The notes below the pieces were generated by a model. It was not told the DNA's origin. It saw only the letters and a list, made by a program, of their open reading frames with translations, and searched no databases. Positions 9,888 through 18,264 of a DNA stretch of 48,871 nt are shown here, in pieces. A program made the translations under genes and the position numbers. Origin of the DNA: a virus; the IMG/VR virus record IMGVR_UViG_3300042462_000377, positions 1-48,871 of that record. One strand, 5' to 3'. Numbering within the stretch: the stretch's first letter is position 1; each line of letters opens with the position of its first letter.

Positions 9888-10937
9888 ATGGCCGTTACTA
9901 AGCAGGAATATCCTATGGCCGCAGGCTTTACAAGCGCCAGCGTAGCAAATGTCTTGCGGTCTGCGCTTATCGACGCGGGGCTAATGGCGGAATGGTTCGA
10001 CAGCTTTACGATTAGTGGAGACAGAATATGTCGAGTGCTGCAGATAGTTCACGATCCCACGAAAACCTATGGCACATGCTTTTATTATTTCATTATTGAA
10101 AACGGAGGTATAGCGGTTGCGTTGGCCGCAAACGGTTGGGATGCTACAGCTCCTGCACCTATTAACGTTCCAACTGGAACGCAATACCTGGACTGGCATA
10201 CTTTGCCGGCAAGCTGTAGCATTGGCGCGAGCCAGCTTAGTTGCACTACTCTATTTAATTACTCTACAACTTCCAATCTCGTGCTGGACAGGTTTACGTC
10301 GGGCAGTGACATCAAGCAAAGCTGGTTCGTATTTAGGCAAACGTCTACCGTAACAAGATCGCGCCCATTTACTTTTCTGCACAAAGATATAGCGCTGCAC
10401 AGTTGGATTGACTTAAGCAAGGGTTGCATTAGCGGCCTGACTCGCTTAACTGCTACCACGTCAGACAGGGCCGGTTTAGTTAATTTTCAGATTGAGGAAA
10501 ATTTACGCAGATGCCTTAGCGTCGGTTCGGCGCTACAGGGGTCTACTAGCGGGCTTAACTACCACGGACAGCAGTACAACGTTTACTCCTACTTTGGCGC
10601 AGGCTCTTCGGCGAGCGGCGCTAGTGTGAACTTCCCGAACTGGGGCGGAGGCAACAGAATAGCCGCGACACCACTTCCTGTTGGCAAAAACTCTGCCAAC
10701 CCGGCATATACCAGTGACTATGTGCCTGTCTGTAGCAATATACCATGGAACCTTTGGACGCCAACAAGATTAGCTGATGATTTTGGGGTCTACATGCGTT
10801 ATGATGCCAATGATATTGCATTTGGCGACCGCTTTATAGTTCAAGCAGCAACAAATGAGTGGCAAGTATTGGACTTTGCCAATAACGCAGTCCTAAACGA
10901 TGGAGCATCGGCTTCTTTCTTAGCAAGGATTATTTAG
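9888..10937 (+). CDS. Tail fibre-region structural protein
   Basis: 349 aa, beginning 37 bases after the previous gene. It is rich in Ser, Thr, Asn, Gly and aromatic residues with few charges, as in phage fibres and adhesins. The N-terminus contains GFTSASVANVLRSALIDAGLM, a helical opening followed by presumed beta structure. There is no transmembrane segment or enzyme motif. Its place between tail-tip and fibre genes suggests a virion protein, perhaps distal tail or receptor binding. Confidence 0.55.
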   Translation: MAVTKQEYPMAAGFTSASVANVLRSALIDAGLMAEWFDSFTISGDRICRVLQIVHDPTKTYGTCFYYFIIENGGIAVALAANGWDATAPAPINVPTGTQYLDWHTLPASCSIGASQLSCTTLFNYSTTSNLVLDRFTSGSDIKQSWFVFRQTSTVTRSRPFTFLHKDIALHSWIDLSKGCISGLTRLTATTSDRAGLVNFQIEENLRRCLSVGSALQGSTSGLNYHGQQYNVYSYFGAGSSASGASVNFPNWGGGNRIAATPLPVGKNSANPAYTSDYVPVCSNIPWNLWTPTRLADDFGVYMRYDANDIAFGDRFIVQAATNEWQVLDFANNAVLNDGASASFLARII

Positions 10938-10939
10938 TC

Positions 10940-11419
10940 ATGGGTGTTATTGTCGGCTCTGATGGAGGCGTTCAAATTAACCTTGGCGGCGGGCTAAAGT
11001 ACGTTGCTAATATATTCTCTTGGAATGTAAATATGGGACGCGATATGCTGCGAACCACAACGCAAGCCGATGAGGCCGAGAGGCGTACTGGCGGCCTTGC
11101 TGATTGGAGCGGTGACATCAGTATGCGCCTGCAATTCTCTGACGATGTAAGCGTTGCGCAAAGCTCCTGGCAGATGCTAAATTTTGCGCTGACTGGCGTA
11201 GACGATGGCTTAAAGGCTGATCTTAGACTGATGCTGCAATCGTATCAGGTCTTGCCTGAAGACTGCGACATTTTTAGGACAACTATTCCTGGTATAATAA
11301 GCCTTGTTGGTACGGTCGTAATTGGAGACGTAAGGCTCGATTGCACGGACCCTGGAGAGCCAATTATTTTGGTGCTGAGCTGGAGCGGCGACGGAGCGCT
11401 CACGCTACAGCGCAGTTAA
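10940..11419 (+). CDS. Tail protein, possibly tube-like
   Basis: 159 aa, two bases after the previous stop. The sequence is beta-rich (NLGGGLKYVANIFSWNVNMG, GDISMRLQFSDD, LDCTDPGEPIILVLSWSGDG). The strand pattern and length recall small tail-tube or tube-cap domains, but the main tube candidate is at 46670-47503. It probably adds a tail-tip ring or fibre component. Product identity is uncertain. Confidence 0.5.
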   Translation: MGVIVGSDGGVQINLGGGLKYVANIFSWNVNMGRDMLRTTTQADEAERRTGGLADWSGDISMRLQFSDDVSVAQSSWQMLNFALTGVDDGLKADLRLMLQSYQVLPEDCDIFRTTIPGIISLVGTVVIGDVRLDCTDPGEPIILVLSWSGDGALTLQRS

Positions 11420-11473
11420 TTGACGATTACTGCCGCCAGGCGCTAGGCTGAGCTGGCATGGCCAGGTCTATCA

Positions 11474-11893
11474 GTGTTTGGAGTGGATAGACGAATCTCG
11501 GTCCTGGAGCAAGGCATGGTCCGCCTGGAAACGCTGGTCGGGCAGTTAGTGACTCGCATGGACAACGACCACAAGGCGGCACTGGACACGCGCAAGGACG
11601 ACCGAGCATCAATAAAAGAATTAGGAGAAAGAATGGAAAGAGCAGGGGAAAAAATGGAAGAATCGGTTTCAAACTTGGCCAGCGAGATGAAAAAATTAGC
11701 AGAACGCACAGCTACCAACGACAACAAAGCGGCCGGCGCTCTTGATGCCGGCAGATGGATTGTTGCAACATTGTTAGGCGTTGGCACATTGGCGGTCGGA
11801 GCGCTTGGCTTACATGCTGCCTATCAAGCCGGTCAGCGAGGTGTTCACTATGAGCCAGAACTGCCGACACCGCGCTACAGCGAACGAAAATGA
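11474..11893 (+). CDS. Coiled-coil membrane protein, candidate holin (XhlA-like layout)
   Basis: 139 aa with a GTG start. Residues about 1-85 are a charged coiled coil (RRISVLEQGMVRLETLV and following), then one hydrophobic helix IVATLLGVGTLAVGALGLHA (about 95-114) and a short polar tail. A coiled coil followed by one membrane helix is the layout of XhlA-type haemolysin/holin proteins, which work with a second membrane protein to release endolysin. It lies in the fibre operon rather than beside a lysin gene. A membrane-anchored tail chaperone is the alternative. Confidence 0.5.
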   Translation: MFGVDRRISVLEQGMVRLETLVGQLVTRMDNDHKAALDTRKDDRASIKELGERMERAGEKMEESVSNLASEMKKLAERTATNDNKAAGALDAGRWIVATLLGVGTLAVGALGLHAAYQAGQRGVHYEPELPTPRYSERK

Positions 11894-12222
11894 CAGAATC
11901 TACCACGATTTCAGGGTTGCCAAATGCGGCAACACCACTCACCGGCACTGAGCGGATCGTGATGGATCAAGGCAGCCAGACCGTAGACGCGACGACCCAA
12001 GACATTGCGAACCTGGCGTCGGCAGCGGCAGGGTTCCCCTATACTCAAGCTACCCCCGCTGCGGTCTGGACGATCAATCACAATCTCGGATACAGGCCGA
12101 GTGTTGAACTGCTTGATGCTGGCAGCCAGGAGATTGAAGGCCAAGTATCTCACCCTACTGTTAACCAAACAGTGATTGGCCCCCTTAACCCGCCCACAGC
12201 CGGCCAAGCCAGGCTGCTTTAG
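11890..12222 (+). CDS. Small tail fibre protein
   Basis: 110 aa, ATGA overlap with the previous gene. The N-terminal ISGLPNAATPLTGTERIVMD matches the opening common to many phage fibre and head-fibre proteins (pattern LP.a..LtG.E.i..D). The C-terminal half contains a beta-rich segment (TPAAVWTINHNLGYRPSVEL), also common in fibre tips. It probably forms part of the fibre with the next three genes. Confidence 0.6.
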   Translation: MTESTTISGLPNAATPLTGTERIVMDQGSQTVDATTQDIANLASAAAGFPYTQATPAAVWTINHNLGYRPSVELLDAGSQEIEGQVSHPTVNQTVIGPLNPPTAGQARLL

Positions 12223-12242
12223 TTACCATCGCTTAAACTACC

Positions 12243-13037
12243 ATGCCACGCAAGTTCTATACCGACATCGACATGCAGTCGGTGTCAAAAGTCACCAACC
12301 TGCCTGCCGGTACGGCTGCTGGCGATGCTGTCAACGTTTCGCAGCTTAACGCGGCGATCGAGGGTCTATCGACTAAGGACAGCGTTCGTGTAAAAAGTAC
12401 CGGAAACGTAAACATAGCGTCTCCAGGGGCATCGCTGAATGGCGTAACCTTTGCGTCACAAGACAGGGCGTTGCTGGGGGACCAAACACTTCCCGCTGAA
12501 AACGGCATTTACGTTTGGAATGGTGTGGCCACTCCGATGACTCGGGCGCTTGACGCCAGTACATTTGACGAGCTTGAATCAGCGGTCGTTAGCGTTGACG
12601 AAGGCACTGTAAACGCGCAAACAACCTGGAGGCAAACAGCAGTAAACGGCACCATTGGTACTACCGCAGTTACCTGGATTCCGTTCGGAACGTCCTCTCC
12701 TGCTGCCAGCGAAGTTACAGCCGGCGTTGCTGAACTGGCAACACAAGCCGAAGCAGACGCCGGGACCGATGATACGCGCATTGTCACTCCACTAAAACTT
12801 GCCAACTTGGCAGGCCGAGTCAGAAAAGTATCCACTAACATTGGGGACGGCAGTGCTACCACTTTCCCGGTGACGCACAACTTAAATACCCGTGATGTAA
12901 TTGTTCGCCAGTTTCCGAACAGCGGTCAGTACGACGATGTTGAAGTTGATGTGCAGCGTACTTCTGTAAATGCTGTAACGCTGGTATTTGCAACGGCTCC
13001 TGCGACTAATGCTTATCGTGTTGTAGTGATTGGCTGA
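12243..13037 (+). CDS. Tail fibre protein
   Basis: 264 aa. It carries sequence widely found in phage fibres: VSKVTNLPAGTAAGDAVNVS near the N-terminus and VAELATQAEADAGTDDTR (about residues 167-184), the latter typical of fibre shaft/neck modules. The C-terminus (TTFPVTHNLNTRDVIVRQF) resembles a beta-sandwich tip. It ends in a TGATG overlap with the next gene. Confidence 0.75.
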   Translation: MPRKFYTDIDMQSVSKVTNLPAGTAAGDAVNVSQLNAAIEGLSTKDSVRVKSTGNVNIASPGASLNGVTFASQDRALLGDQTLPAENGIYVWNGVATPMTRALDASTFDELESAVVSVDEGTVNAQTTWRQTAVNGTIGTTAVTWIPFGTSSPAASEVTAGVAELATQAEADAGTDDTRIVTPLKLANLAGRVRKVSTNIGDGSATTFPVTHNLNTRDVIVRQFPNSGQYDDVEVDVQRTSVNAVTLVFATAPATNAYRVVVIG

Positions 13038-13369
13038 TGGCGAGGGACTTTGAGACTGCCCCAAACTTAAAAGCCGGCCTGTTGCTCAACGGTCAGCCTG
13101 GCGCAACCGGGCAAGTTCCAACGCGGCAAGCTGATGGCTCCGTTGCGTGGCAAACGCCAGGCAACGGAGCAGCAGCCGGCCTTGTCAGGATCGACAGCAC
13201 CAGCACAGCCAACACGCTCTACGTCGGGAAAGCGCCGGCAGGGACCGCCGAATCCGCGACCGGATGGACGATCACACGAACCACGTACTCAGCCCTAGGC
13301 GTTAGACTAACCGGACCTTTAACTGCTACCGGCATCTACGCTAACCGTACTTCCCTCACCTACTCCTGA
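13037..13369 (+). CDS. Small fibre-associated protein
   Basis: 110 aa, starting in the previous stop (TGATG). The N-terminal LKAGLLLNGQPGATGQVPTR resembles the entry segments of cyanophage and other phage fibres (GATGQVP.R.ADG). The rest is Gly/Thr/Ser-rich and beta-like. It is inferred to be a fibre subunit or fibre chaperone from context. Confidence 0.55.
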   Translation: MARDFETAPNLKAGLLLNGQPGATGQVPTRQADGSVAWQTPGNGAAAGLVRIDSTSTANTLYVGKAPAGTAESATGWTITRTTYSALGVRLTGPLTATGIYANRTSLTYS

Positions 13370-13674
13370 TGGCAATTATCAACCCACAGCCCCCAGTAAT
13401 CGATGGAGTCACTTACGACAAGCTGGGGGTACTGTTAGCTGAGTCAACAAGCTCAAGAGGCGGAGAGATGGTATTAGATATTGCGGTTACGTTTTTCCCG
13501 TATCGAGACGGGCCAAACGGCCCAGAGATACTGCAGGAAGGTAGAGCATCTTTGGTCATCCCTAACGCAGTGGCCTTTGCTGCGCAAGCTGCTCAACAAG
13601 GCGATTCCAGCCTGGCCCAGTTCCTGGCAGCACAGGAAGCTGCGGCTCAAGCATTCATCAACGAGAAGGTGTAA
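13369..13674 (+). CDS. Small fibre-operon protein
   Basis: 101 aa, again coupled by TGATG. The N-terminal half is beta-like (PPVIDGVTYDKLGVLLAES). The C-terminal half is an Ala/Gln-rich helix (VAFAAQAAQQGDSSLAQFL). It could be a structural spacer or assembly factor for the neighbouring fibres. I do not recognise a family. Confidence 0.5.
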   Translation: MAIINPQPPVIDGVTYDKLGVLLAESTSSRGGEMVLDIAVTFFPYRDGPNGPEILQEGRASLVIPNAVAFAAQAAQQGDSSLAQFLAAQEAAAQAFINEKV

Positions 13675-13677
13675 CCA

Positions 13678-14844
13678 ATGGCTAACATTTACGCCATACT
13701 AACCAACAGCAATTTCTCATTGCCGGCTACATGGTTTGGAGGCGTTGTACCAGGCCCCGGCGATGTAGCATTCTCCAATGGCAATACGGTTTTAGTTAGT
13801 GACTCTCGCACCGTACAGGCCGTCTCTAACGCTGTAGGCAGCGGCATTATAGCGGGCGGCACGTTTTCGTTGATAAATGGTTGTAACCTAACCTGCACGA
13901 ATGCCAATGGAGTAATCCAGAGCACAACAGTAGCGACAAGCTGCATCACTACGCCCAGTTTGGGGCTCGGCAGCTCAGCAAGTATAGCGGCAGCAATTGT
14001 GCAAGTACAAAGTGCGGCAGCTAGCAGTGTCACGTTTTCAACCGCTGGGACATTAGTATTTATTGGAAACCTGGGGGGCGCAGTCTCGCTCGGTACTCTT
14101 TCGGCCTTGGCCGTTACGGGGACGGGAACACTTAATTATACTGGCAATGTAACTGGCGGCAGCAGCAATAACTCCAACAGTGCGTTAAGTATCACTGGCA
14201 ACGCCTTGGTCAACATTACAGGTAATATCACTGGTGGCACCGTTGGAGTTTCAAGCGGTTTACTAATGAGCAACGGCACCGTGAATATCACCGGCAGCGT
14301 AATTGCCGCTGCTTCACATGGGATCACCAATAGCGGCGGAACTCTTACGGTAAACGGTCTCTGTCAGTCCAGCGCAGCTCAGCCAGCAATCGCTGTAGGC
14401 GCCACATCGCAAATCACAAGACTCTCTGGCCCATTTTTGCTGGGAGCTTCTGGCAATATCAATCCCGTCCAGGCTGCCTCTTGGCGATGGGCGCCAACGC
14501 TAATTCCAACTTACCTGGAAGTGGCTCAAAGCAATGGCAGCACAAAACGGCTTTTATATACAGCCGACAACATGCCAACTGGCGGCTACCCTGTTGCGGC
14601 CAATGTGCGACAAAGCACGGTCTATGGACCATCTAGCGAGTTCACTGGAACCCTTGCAGTAGCCTCACCGTCAAGCGTTGCGCTAGGAGTACCTACTGAC
14701 AATACTGTAGGTACAGCCGTTCTAACTCAGGCCAATGTTCTAGCAGCGCTAGGCATGGCCACCGGCAACCTGGACGCTCAGCTTGCCAACAAAGCGACGG
14801 TCGATCAAGTTACGGACATTGTTCAAGGTGCGACAAGTGCATAA
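13678..14844 (+). CDS. Beta-helix-like adhesin / tail spike
   Basis: 388 aa. Residues about 40-250 are an almost uncharged Gly/Ser/Thr/Val repeat region with short strands separated by G or N turns (GTLNYTGNVTGGSSNNSNSA, LVNITGNITGG, VNITGSVI), as expected for a parallel beta-helix. The C-terminal part (SWRWAPTLIPTYLEVAQSN onward) ends in a helical segment. Such proteins are host-range adhesins at the end of fibre operons. No depolymerase catalytic residues are evident. Confidence 0.65.
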   Translation: MANIYAILTNSNFSLPATWFGGVVPGPGDVAFSNGNTVLVSDSRTVQAVSNAVGSGIIAGGTFSLINGCNLTCTNANGVIQSTTVATSCITTPSLGLGSSASIAAAIVQVQSAAASSVTFSTAGTLVFIGNLGGAVSLGTLSALAVTGTGTLNYTGNVTGGSSNNSNSALSITGNALVNITGNITGGTVGVSSGLLMSNGTVNITGSVIAAASHGITNSGGTLTVNGLCQSSAAQPAIAVGATSQITRLSGPFLLGASGNINPVQAASWRWAPTLIPTYLEVAQSNGSTKRLLYTADNMPTGGYPVAANVRQSTVYGPSSEFTGTLAVASPSSVALGVPTDNTVGTAVLTQANVLAALGMATGNLDAQLANKATVDQVTDIVQGATSA

Positions 14845-14859
14845 GCCCCATTGGGAGCC

Positions 14860-15195
14860 ATGACTCCAATTAGCAAGCCAACCAGCAAGCCAGCCAATCC
14901 GGTTGCAACTTTTGGGCTGTTTAGCGCCGTAAGTGTACTACTTGTCCTAGCGTTCCTAGGACACAAATATAAAAACGACTGCCTTGCTGCCGGCAAGGAT
15001 TTCGAGCAATGCTGGGAAAAAGGCTTAACAATAGCCGGAATGAACGCCGGAGGACCGCTTAGTGCAGCCATGATCTTGGGCTACATTGTCGGCCAGTTTG
15101 GCAAGGAAAAAGAAAAAGCTGAAAAATATCTGGAAGGCTATCAAACGTACAATCCAGAGCTTCGCCGTGATAGTGAGCCACCGGAGGCACCCTAA
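14860..15195 (+). CDS. Two-helix membrane protein, candidate holin
   Basis: 111 aa from the ATG; an in-frame TTG nine bases upstream is an alternative start. There are two hydrophobic segments, FGLFSAVSVLLVLAFLGH (about residues 19-36) and AGGPLSAAMILGYIVGQF (about 63-80), followed by a highly charged tail. Size and topology fit a class II holin. It is the last gene of the rightward late operon, a usual place for lysis genes. No lysin lies beside it; the peptidase candidate is at 36851-37417. Confidence 0.5.
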   Translation: MTPISKPTSKPANPVATFGLFSAVSVLLVLAFLGHKYKNDCLAAGKDFEQCWEKGLTIAGMNAGGPLSAAMILGYIVGQFGKEKEKAEKYLEGYQTYNPELRRDSEPPEAP

Positions 15196-15215
15196 GCGCC
15201 CCCGGTGACACCGCA

Positions 15216-15908
15216 TCAGGCTTCGGAAGTCTGATCGAGCAGGGGTGTGCCCGCTTGCTCAGGGGCGGCCCGCTTGCCGCGTGGAATGACAGCCTCAACT
15301 ACTCCCGTAGTGGTCAGGAGGATCTGACCGTCGGCGGGATACTCGACCGCAAACACCTCGCCAGCGACTGCGCCCACTCGATTAACGGCAAGCTGGCTGA
15401 CCAGCAACACGCCCTGGCCGGTAACGCGAGCGCGAGTCTCGCCGGCATGGGATCGACCGCCGCCGGGGCTGGATTCGCCTTCCTGAATAGTGCCTTGCGC
15501 CTTCAGGTACTCCTTGTTAAAGGCTGCGGCTTGGAACCGTTCTTGCTTGGTCTTGGTAATACTGACGTAGCCGGCGTTAAAGCCAATCGTTTCGTGGCTC
15601 CAACCTTCGGCCTTCTTGGCGTTGTAGAAGTCCAGTAGCTCTTGGCCGACAAGGCGAACGGGAAGCTCAGGGGCTTCTTCGGGAGCTTCGGGAGCAACTT
15701 CAACGCCTTGCGATTCGTGGTGAAACTGCCCATCGGGTTCGTAGCCTTCGTCTTCGCCCCCGTCCTCGTCGGGATCTTTGCCACCATCGACAAGGTGCTC
15801 TTGGTCGTAATCAGTGTCAGCCAAAAGGTTTTCTTCGACAGCATCGGTAGGACCGACTTCAGTAATCTCGATCTCAGCCTCAGGGGCTTTCTTGGTGCGG
15901 GTTGCCAT
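15216..15908 (-). CDS. cyAbrB-like transcriptional regulator with an acidic N-terminal extension
   Basis: 230 aa. Residues 1-80 are Glu/Asp-rich and low complexity. Residues about 85-140 match the cyanobacterial AbrB family N-domain: GQELLDFYNAKKAEGW, then GYVSITKTKQERFQAAAF and LKAQGT, comparable to the G..LL, GYYTVTK, R...FYDALL.A.G pattern of cyAbrB proteins. Residues about 160-210 (GQGVLLVSQLAVNRVGAVAG, then EVFAVEY and QILL) match the later swapped-hairpin-like part, written GNGNLLIGKAY..MGL.PGDEF in cyAbrB. Host cyAbrB proteins regulate nitrogen, carbon and stress genes. It is the last gene of the leftward replication cluster but has its own -10 at 15942-15947. Confidence 0.72.
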   Translation of the reverse strand: MATRTKKAPEAEIEITEVGPTDAVEENLLADTDYDQEHLVDGGKDPDEDGGEDEGYEPDGQFHHESQGVEVAPEAPEEAPELPVRLVGQELLDFYNAKKAEGWSHETIGFNAGYVSITKTKQERFQAAAFNKEYLKAQGTIQEGESSPGGGRSHAGETRARVTGQGVLLVSQLAVNRVGAVAGEVFAVEYPADGQILLTTTGVVEAVIPRGKRAAPEQAGTPLLDQTSEA

Positions 15909-15941
15909 TGGAAGGAAAGGGATGAATGTGTGACAAGTGAA

Positions 15942-15950
15942 ACTGTAGCA
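15942..15950 (-). promoter_or_regulatory. Extended -10 promoter for the cyAbrB-like gene
   Basis: On the minus strand the bases read TGCTACAGT, an extended -10 (TGC plus TACAGT) 33 bases before the ATG at 15908. It lies at the 3' end of the nuclease gene. No clear -35 was seen. The leader contains GGAAAGGGAT-complementary sequence but no strong Shine-Dalgarno sequence. Confidence 0.55.
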
Positions 15951-15952
15951 CG

Positions 15953-16852
15953 CTATCGAGCGTGCATCAATGGGCCAAGCGCGTTAAGTGCAGCTCCAAA
16001 GACCGGATGGCCGCCAGATGCCGCCTCCCTTTGGTGGTGAAGCGCAAGACCACCGGCAAACTGAAGCCATCCCTGATCAAGGTCAGGCCGGTTCCAGGTT
16101 TTTTCGCTGACGCCATCGACGCTCAAGCCGAAATTGATCCCTCTCTCAACGCGCAGGCCGCCTACTGCTTCGATGCCAAAGGCGTAAGAGCCTTGTTGCA
16201 TCTGCCAGCCACCGCGCACCTTAAAGGTTGATTCCTTCACCTTGCCGGCTTCGGCGTCAACTTCTGTAAGAAGTTCGCAGATACTGGCAAGGATCTTGTC
16301 ATCAGGGGCGTAATCGCACAAGCGCTGATAGCGTTCGGCAAAATGCCCTGGCTGATTGGTCTTCCAATCACAAACGCTTAAAATCCCATCAACTTCGGCA
16401 ATGAGATCAGGCGTAAAACCGTAGCAGCCGCCAGGGTGAATCATCGGCTTTTCGATAACATACACCTTGCCAATGCGTGGCCTGACAAGCTCATTCCAAA
16501 AGCCATGGATAACAATAGCTTCCATTTCTCTGTAATACTGAGAGGCAATTTCTTCATCGTTCTTGTCAAGGCCAAGCGACGACCCAATTAAGGCATGTGT
16601 TTCCGTGCCAATGTCTGCACGAATGTCTCGAACTCGATCCATGAAATACTCGGCGCCCATATCGGTAAGCCCCTTGCGCATTAAGGATTGCTTCCAATGC
16701 TCTTTTGGAAAATCCTTGCCGCCAGCAAGCTCGATGATATGCGAAGATGATGGTACTTCGATCTGCTCTTGTGGAGTGTGATAGAAATACTTGTGGTCTT
16801 CGTCTCTAAAAAAAACTCCCGGCTGAACCGGGAGTAGTTGCAGTTCAGGCAT
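15953..16852 (-). CDS. PD-(D/E)XK (RecB/Cas4-like) exonuclease
   Basis: 299 aa. The catalytic core is visible: VIEKPMIHP (conserved Glu), GFTPDLIAEVDG (PD motif, about residues 144-155) and SVCDWKTNQ (DxK motif, about 159-167), followed by YQRLCDYA and a later helix MQQGSYAFGIEA resembling the QxxxY motif of RecB-type nucleases. These enzymes resect DNA ends. The ERF annealing protein and SSB-like protein immediately upstream in the same transcript make a two-component recombination module likely. Confidence 0.8.
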   Translation of the reverse strand: MPELQLLPVQPGVFFRDEDHKYFYHTPQEQIEVPSSSHIIELAGGKDFPKEHWKQSLMRKGLTDMGAEYFMDRVRDIRADIGTETHALIGSSLGLDKNDEEIASQYYREMEAIVIHGFWNELVRPRIGKVYVIEKPMIHPGGCYGFTPDLIAEVDGILSVCDWKTNQPGHFAERYQRLCDYAPDDKILASICELLTEVDAEAGKVKESTFKVRGGWQMQQGSYAFGIEAVGGLRVERGINFGLSVDGVSEKTWNRPDLDQGWLQFAGGLALHHQREAASGGHPVFGAALNALGPLMHAR

Positions 16853-16857
16853 CAGGA

Positions 16858-17478
16858 TCAGAAGCCGGGGGGAAGTTGGGGGGCAAGGCCAGCAGGTGGC
16901 TGGCCGTGGATCGCGCCAGGCATGGGCTGGACGGGCGCTGGAGGCGCAACAGGCATAGGCGCTTGGCCTTGTGCCGGGGGCTGGGCGTAAGCCTGTGGAG
17001 CCTGCTGCTGATAAACCGGCTGCGGCTGTTGAGGCTGCTGGGGCTGTGGCTGTGGCGCTTGCGCGTAACCCTGGGGAGCCGGCTGGGGCGGATAGCCCTG
17101 AGGCTGCTGTGGCTGTGCGTACTGAGGTTGCTGAGGCGCATACCCCTGGGGAGCTTGTTGCTGGGGCGCTTGACCGCCATATCCCTGTGCAGCCTGTTGG
17201 CGTGCAAGGGCGCTATTTTGTGTCTCGGTCAAGGTCGAAACACTGCCGGACAGGCACGGCTTCTTGTCGCCAGGATTAACTGGTTGCAGGTAAAGGCCAA
17301 CTTCGAGCTTAATACACGGCTGGCCGTTGTAGTCCAGCTCGTACTGGCCTGCGTTAAATGCAGTAATTGTTTCTTGCAGTAATTCCCAAGAAAGCTCAAA
17401 CTTGCCTTTGTAGTCAGGCTGGTTTGCAGCGCTCTTGCGATCATTGGCCCAAAAAGCGAGTCTGTTACGGGGAGCCAT
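16858..17478 (-). CDS. SSB-like protein with a Gln/Pro-rich tail
   Basis: 206 aa. Residues 1-90 contain NRLAFWANDRKSAANQPDY, KGKFEL and later CIKLEVGLYLQ, compatible with a small OB-fold or related DNA-binding domain. Residues about 95-206 are a low-complexity Gln/Pro/Ala/Tyr region with repeats of QAPQGYAPQ and QPQQPQ, like disordered SSB tails. It overlaps the ERF stop (TGATG on the minus strand) and precedes the nuclease, supporting a role in single-strand annealing. The domain call is an inference. Confidence 0.5.
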   Translation of the reverse strand: MAPRNRLAFWANDRKSAANQPDYKGKFELSWELLQETITAFNAGQYELDYNGQPCIKLEVGLYLQPVNPGDKKPCLSGSVSTLTETQNSALARQQAAQGYGGQAPQQQAPQGYAPQQPQYAQPQQPQGYPPQPAPQGYAQAPQPQPQQPQQPQPVYQQQAPQAYAQPPAQGQAPMPVAPPAPVQPMPGAIHGQPPAGLAPQLPPGF

Positions 17479-18209
17479 CAGGAAGGTTGCGAAAGGACGG
17501 GAAGAGGTTGGACGGGATTAACCATGCCGCCTGGCATGGTTGAAATAACTGGCCAACCCTGGGGTGTAGTGGCGTAGTTGGTCGCCATCGGCGGCTGTGG
17601 CCGGTAGCCGGGGTGTGGTGCCGGCGGCGGATAGACCGCCTGAGGGTGTTGCACTTGCTGACCCGGTGCCGGCCAAGAGGCGGGAGCAGGAAGGCCAGGC
17701 AGTTGCGTTGCGGCGGGAGGATTGTTGCCATAGACAACCCCGTTGCCATCGTCTTCGTCTTTTTCGGAACAAAGAGCTAACAACGCATAAAGATTGAAGC
17801 GAACACCGTACCTACCATGCCCAGCTACCTTGTGCATGGTAGTCAGATCGGTAACGGGAAAGTCCGAAAACAGCTTTTCGCTGCCATCCCTGAAGCTGAC
17901 GGTTGTACGCAAGCGCCAGAACGGCTCTTCGTACACAAATTGCGAATAAATCACAATTCCTTGATCAAGCAGCGCCGGCTCAACTGCTTTGAGCAGTTTT
18001 GGCAGGCCGGTGTACTCTGATTTTAGATAAGTGTTTTTTTGATCCCAGCTAAGATCGCCAAAGCCTGCCTTGGCAGCGGCGATTGCTTCGAGCAGGGAAG
18101 GCTTGGGAGGCGCAATGAGCGGGATCGGTGTAACAGGTTGCGCCAATGGTGGTGGCGCTTGCGTCGGCGGTGCTACCGCTTGCGGGGGAGCGGTTGGGGT
18201 TCGTGTCAT
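17478..18209 (-). CDS. erf: ERF-family single-strand annealing protein
   Basis: 243 aa. ERF proteins anneal complementary single strands in phage recombination and genome circularisation. The family signature is clear: LTTMHKVAGHGRYGVRF followed by LYALLALCSEKDEDDGN (residues about 110-150), matching the ERF pattern G.YgRRYaL.allgi..eDDDGN, although the usual RRY is replaced by VRF. The N-terminal helix LLEAIAAAKAGFGDLSWDQK is typical of the family. The C-terminal 80 residues are a Pro-rich disordered tail. Transcribed with the SSB-like and nuclease genes. Confidence 0.88.
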   Translation of the reverse strand: MTRTPTAPPQAVAPPTQAPPPLAQPVTPIPLIAPPKPSLLEAIAAAKAGFGDLSWDQKNTYLKSEYTGLPKLLKAVEPALLDQGIVIYSQFVYEEPFWRLRTTVSFRDGSEKLFSDFPVTDLTTMHKVAGHGRYGVRFNLYALLALCSEKDEDDGNGVVYGNNPPAATQLPGLPAPASWPAPGQQVQHPQAVYPPPAPHPGYRPQPPMATNYATTPQGWPVISTMPGGMVNPVQPLPVLSQPS

Positions 18210-18221
18210 TAGGAAGCGTTC

Positions 18222-18264
18222 GGACTAAAGGATTGTAGCATGAAGCAGGGCAAGTTAGCCAGGC
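18222..18264 (-). repeat. Duplicated 43-bp promoter block, copy 1
   Basis: This block matches 18656-18698 at 41 of 43 positions. On the minus strand it holds the stop codon of the upstream gene (GGCTAA), then TTGCCCTGCTTCA and the extended -10 TGCTACAAT (18240-18232), 23 bases before the ERF ATG. A complete stop-plus-promoter unit has been copied. Confidence 0.8.
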
